Shown here: in pieces, positions 62,658 through 64,000 of the stretch
How the letters are laid out: every line of letters starts with the position of its first letter
How positions within the stretch are numbered: the stretch's first letter is position 1
Assembly: GCF_001039005.1 (NCBI RefSeq)
Contig: NZ_LDWR01000021.1
Location: forward strand, 62,001-126,000
Length of the DNA: 64,000 nucleotides
Direction of reading: 5' to 3'
From: Burkholderia cepacia
GTDB lineage: Bacteria; Pseudomonadota; Gammaproteobacteria; Burkholderiales; Burkholderiaceae
The notes under the pieces: generated by a model
Databases searched by the model: none
What the model was told of the DNA's origin: nothing
Seen by the model: only the letters and a program-made list of their open reading frames with translations
Made by a program: the position numbers and the translations under genes

Positions 62658-63251
62658 ATGAACCCGCTCGGCATCGTCTCCGAATCGAGTACCCGGACCT
62701 CGGCGCGCAAGCCGCCGTTCATTCCGTCGTTCGGCTTCCACGAGGTGCATGAATCGCAGCCGATCGGCGCGCCGCCCGCGCGCATCATCGACACCGTCGC
62801 ATCGCTCGACATGCGCGCCGATCCGGTCATCGACGCGCTGCTGAGGGCGCGCGAATTCCCGGCGTCGGTCATCGGCACGCTCCGCAACGGACCGGCCCGC
62901 AACGAACGCGCGCGCTTCGGCTTCGACACGTTTACGCTGCTTCGCCGCGACGACACGTCGCTGTCGCTCGGCCTCGTCGGACGCTTCTGGCGCCCGGCGC
63001 CCGACGTGCGAGCGATCGCCGATGCAGCGGCGTTCGTGCAGCACAACGACCCGCGCGATGCGAAGCTGGTGCTCCGGTTCGAGGTCGTCGGGCTCGCATC
63101 CGGCGCGCGCGTGCTGCGCACGGAAACCTTCGTCCACTGTCCGACCGCACGCACGCGGTGGCTGTTCATGCCGTACTGGCTCGCGATCCGGCTGGGGAGC
63201 GGCTGGATCAGGCGACGCACGCTGGCGGCGGTCGAGATGGCGCTGGCTTAG
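62658..63251 (+). CDS. Hypothetical protein
   Basis: A 197-residue protein not recognised. Starts at the ATG preceded by AGGAG. There is a possible alpha/beta fold: HEVHESQPIGAPPARIIDTVASLDMRADPVIDALLRAREFPASVIG, then a strand-rich half (LSLGLVGRFWRP, LVLRFEVVGLASGARVLRTETFVHCP, LAIRLGSGWIRRRTLAAVEMAL) reminiscent of lipid-binding START/polyketide-cyclase-like proteins. No signal peptide or membrane segment is clear. Convergent with the next gene. Confidence 0.65.
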   Translation: MNPLGIVSESSTRTSARKPPFIPSFGFHEVHESQPIGAPPARIIDTVASLDMRADPVIDALLRAREFPASVIGTLRNGPARNERARFGFDTFTLLRRDDTSLSLGLVGRFWRPAPDVRAIADAAAFVQHNDPRDAKLVLRFEVVGLASGARVLRTETFVHCPTARTRWLFMPYWLAIRLGSGWIRRRTLAAVEMALA

Positions 63252-63261
63252 TCGCAACGCG

Positions 63262-63663
63262 TCAGAACGGCTTGATCACGACCAGCCCGACGACAATCCC
63301 CATCGCGACCACGACCGCACCCGCCGCCTGCCCGAGCCACGACGCGGGCGCGACGACGAGATCGTCGCGCTCCATGCGCCGCAGCGTGCCGGCCAGGATC
63401 CCGTGCAGCGCCGACAGCGCCGCGACGACCACCAGCTTCACCGACAGCCACGCCGCGCCGAACCAGTGCCCATTCAGTGCGATCGCCACGCCCGTGATCC
63501 AGACGAGCGCGAGCGCGGGCACCGTCACCGCGCGATCCCAGCGCCGCACCGCGCGATGCACGGCGAGGTTGGCGATACGGACGCCGACCGACAGCATCAG
63601 CAGCCCGCCGACGAACGTGACGACGGCGATCACATGTACGGCCTTGAGCAACAGGTAGATCAT
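63262..63663 (-). CDS. Small CopD-like integral membrane protein
   Basis: A 133-residue protein with four hydrophobic segments. The start MIYLLLKAVHVIAVVTFVGGLLMLSVGVRIA, with a membrane His, resembles the CopD/DUF2214 group of putative metal or haem-linked membrane proteins. It is translationally coupled to the DUF3817 gene upstream (ATGA overlap). Confidence 0.65.
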   Translation of the reverse strand: MIYLLLKAVHVIAVVTFVGGLLMLSVGVRIANLAVHRAVRRWDRAVTVPALALVWITGVAIALNGHWFGAAWLSVKLVVVAALSALHGILAGTLRRMERDDLVVAPASWLGQAAGAVVVAMGIVVGLVVIKPF

Positions 63664-63968
63664 CGCGCGTGCCGCCTGCGTGCGATCCATCCGGCGCTCG
63701 CGAGCCCCGCAAACGGCACGACGGCCGACAGCACGAGCCGCGCGACTTCGCCCCTGCTCCACAGCCCGCTCGACGCGGTGCCGACGACCGCCCACACGTA
63801 CAGCGCGAACGCGATGCCGTGAATCGGGCCCATGATCGATACCGCGACCGGATAACCGGCCAGATGCTTGGGCGGAACGGCGACGCACACCAGCACGACG
63901 AGCGTGGTCGCCTCCAGCAACGACAGGTATTGCAGGTTCCGCAACGCATTGCGGTCGTCTTGTTTCAT
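63660..63968 (-). CDS. DUF3817 family membrane protein
   Basis: A 102-residue protein with about three membrane segments. LRNLQYLSLLEATTLVVLVCVAVPPKHLAGYPVAVSIMGPIHGIAFALYVWAV matches the DUF3817 pattern (ExxT and GxxHGxxF motifs). Function unknown. First of a two-gene unit with the CopD-like protein. The 32 bases beyond its start reach the window edge. Confidence 0.8.
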   Translation of the reverse strand: MKQDDRNALRNLQYLSLLEATTLVVLVCVAVPPKHLAGYPVAVSIMGPIHGIAFALYVWAVVGTASSGLWSRGEVARLVLSAVVPFAGLASAGWIARRRHAR

Positions 63969-64000
63969 CGGCGTGCCTCCAGGTGGGTCTGCAGCGATTG

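Overview
The window looks like a piece of a Burkholderia replicon, most likely a Burkholderia cepacia complex strain. The backbone is very GC-rich with strong G/C third-position bias. Its genes (Gram-negative porin with an IclR partner, gabR/gabT/gabD, pcaF/pcaR, zwf, several LysR/MFS pairs, NCS2 permease) are typical of the catabolic secondary replicons of that genus. The species assignment is inference.

Layout. 25-2116: a small cassette with a zincin-type peptidase gene and a periplasmic partner (effector/immunity-like). It lies beside a purine nucleoside permease gene whose 3' end is present twice as a 96-bp direct repeat. 2.0-10.7 kb: nucleoside permease, LysE exporter, selD, EamA transporter, then a porin / N-formylglutamate deformylase / IclR / YfcC-type transporter locus with two matching 17-bp palindromes. 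10.7-14.9 kb: an AT-rich spacer and a 1212-residue patatin-like protein. 14.9-19.3 kb: gabR-gabT-gabD. 19.4-25.1 kb: aerotaxis-type chemoreceptor, a decayed methyltransferase, GNAT, DUF523, pcaF and pcaR. 25.4-29.7 kb: a second cassette (M81 peptidase, MFS transporter, LysR), again bounded by a partial copy of the 3' end of the adjoining gene. 29.8-35.4 kb: desuccinylase-like peptidase, amino-acid binding protein, LysR, MHS-type symporter, M20 amidohydrolase.

35.56-48.10 kb: an AT-richer island bounded by TGT...ACA termini and several ~22-bp iterons at each end, the architecture of Tn7/Tn5053-type transposons, but with no recognisable transposase inside. It carries an unusual concentration of nucleotide-signalling defence genes. 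(a) On the + strand is a PycTIR + PycC pair, i.e. a canonical-looking Pycsar system. (b) On the - strand is a convergent, tightly packed five-gene operon: a tandem class III nucleotidyl cyclase, an E2-E1 fusion (Cap2-like), a JAB/JAMM isopeptidase (Cap3-like), a second cNMP-binding/TIR-like effector and a second single-domain cyclase. This joins the ubiquitin-like conjugation machinery of type II CBASS to Pycsar-type cyclases and effector. I read it as a hybrid, 'type II Pycsar-like' system, and it is the main find of the window. Within the tandem cyclase the catalytic residues are split between the two halves like a pseudo-heterodimer, and the protein ends in a flexible tail ending in Ala, as expected of a conjugation substrate. 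(c) Right of this are a possible TnsE-like protein and a frameshifted NERD-domain gene.

48.2-64 kb: backbone again. It has an SDR/TetR pair sharing an operator, zwf, a LysR regulon (MFS, MoaF-like, LLM oxidoreductase, DkgB, OYE, AKR) with the same 15-bp palindrome at two promoters, DUF3455, O-methyltransferase/TetR, NCS2 permease, and three small proteins at the right edge. No rRNA, tRNA or CRISPR array was seen.
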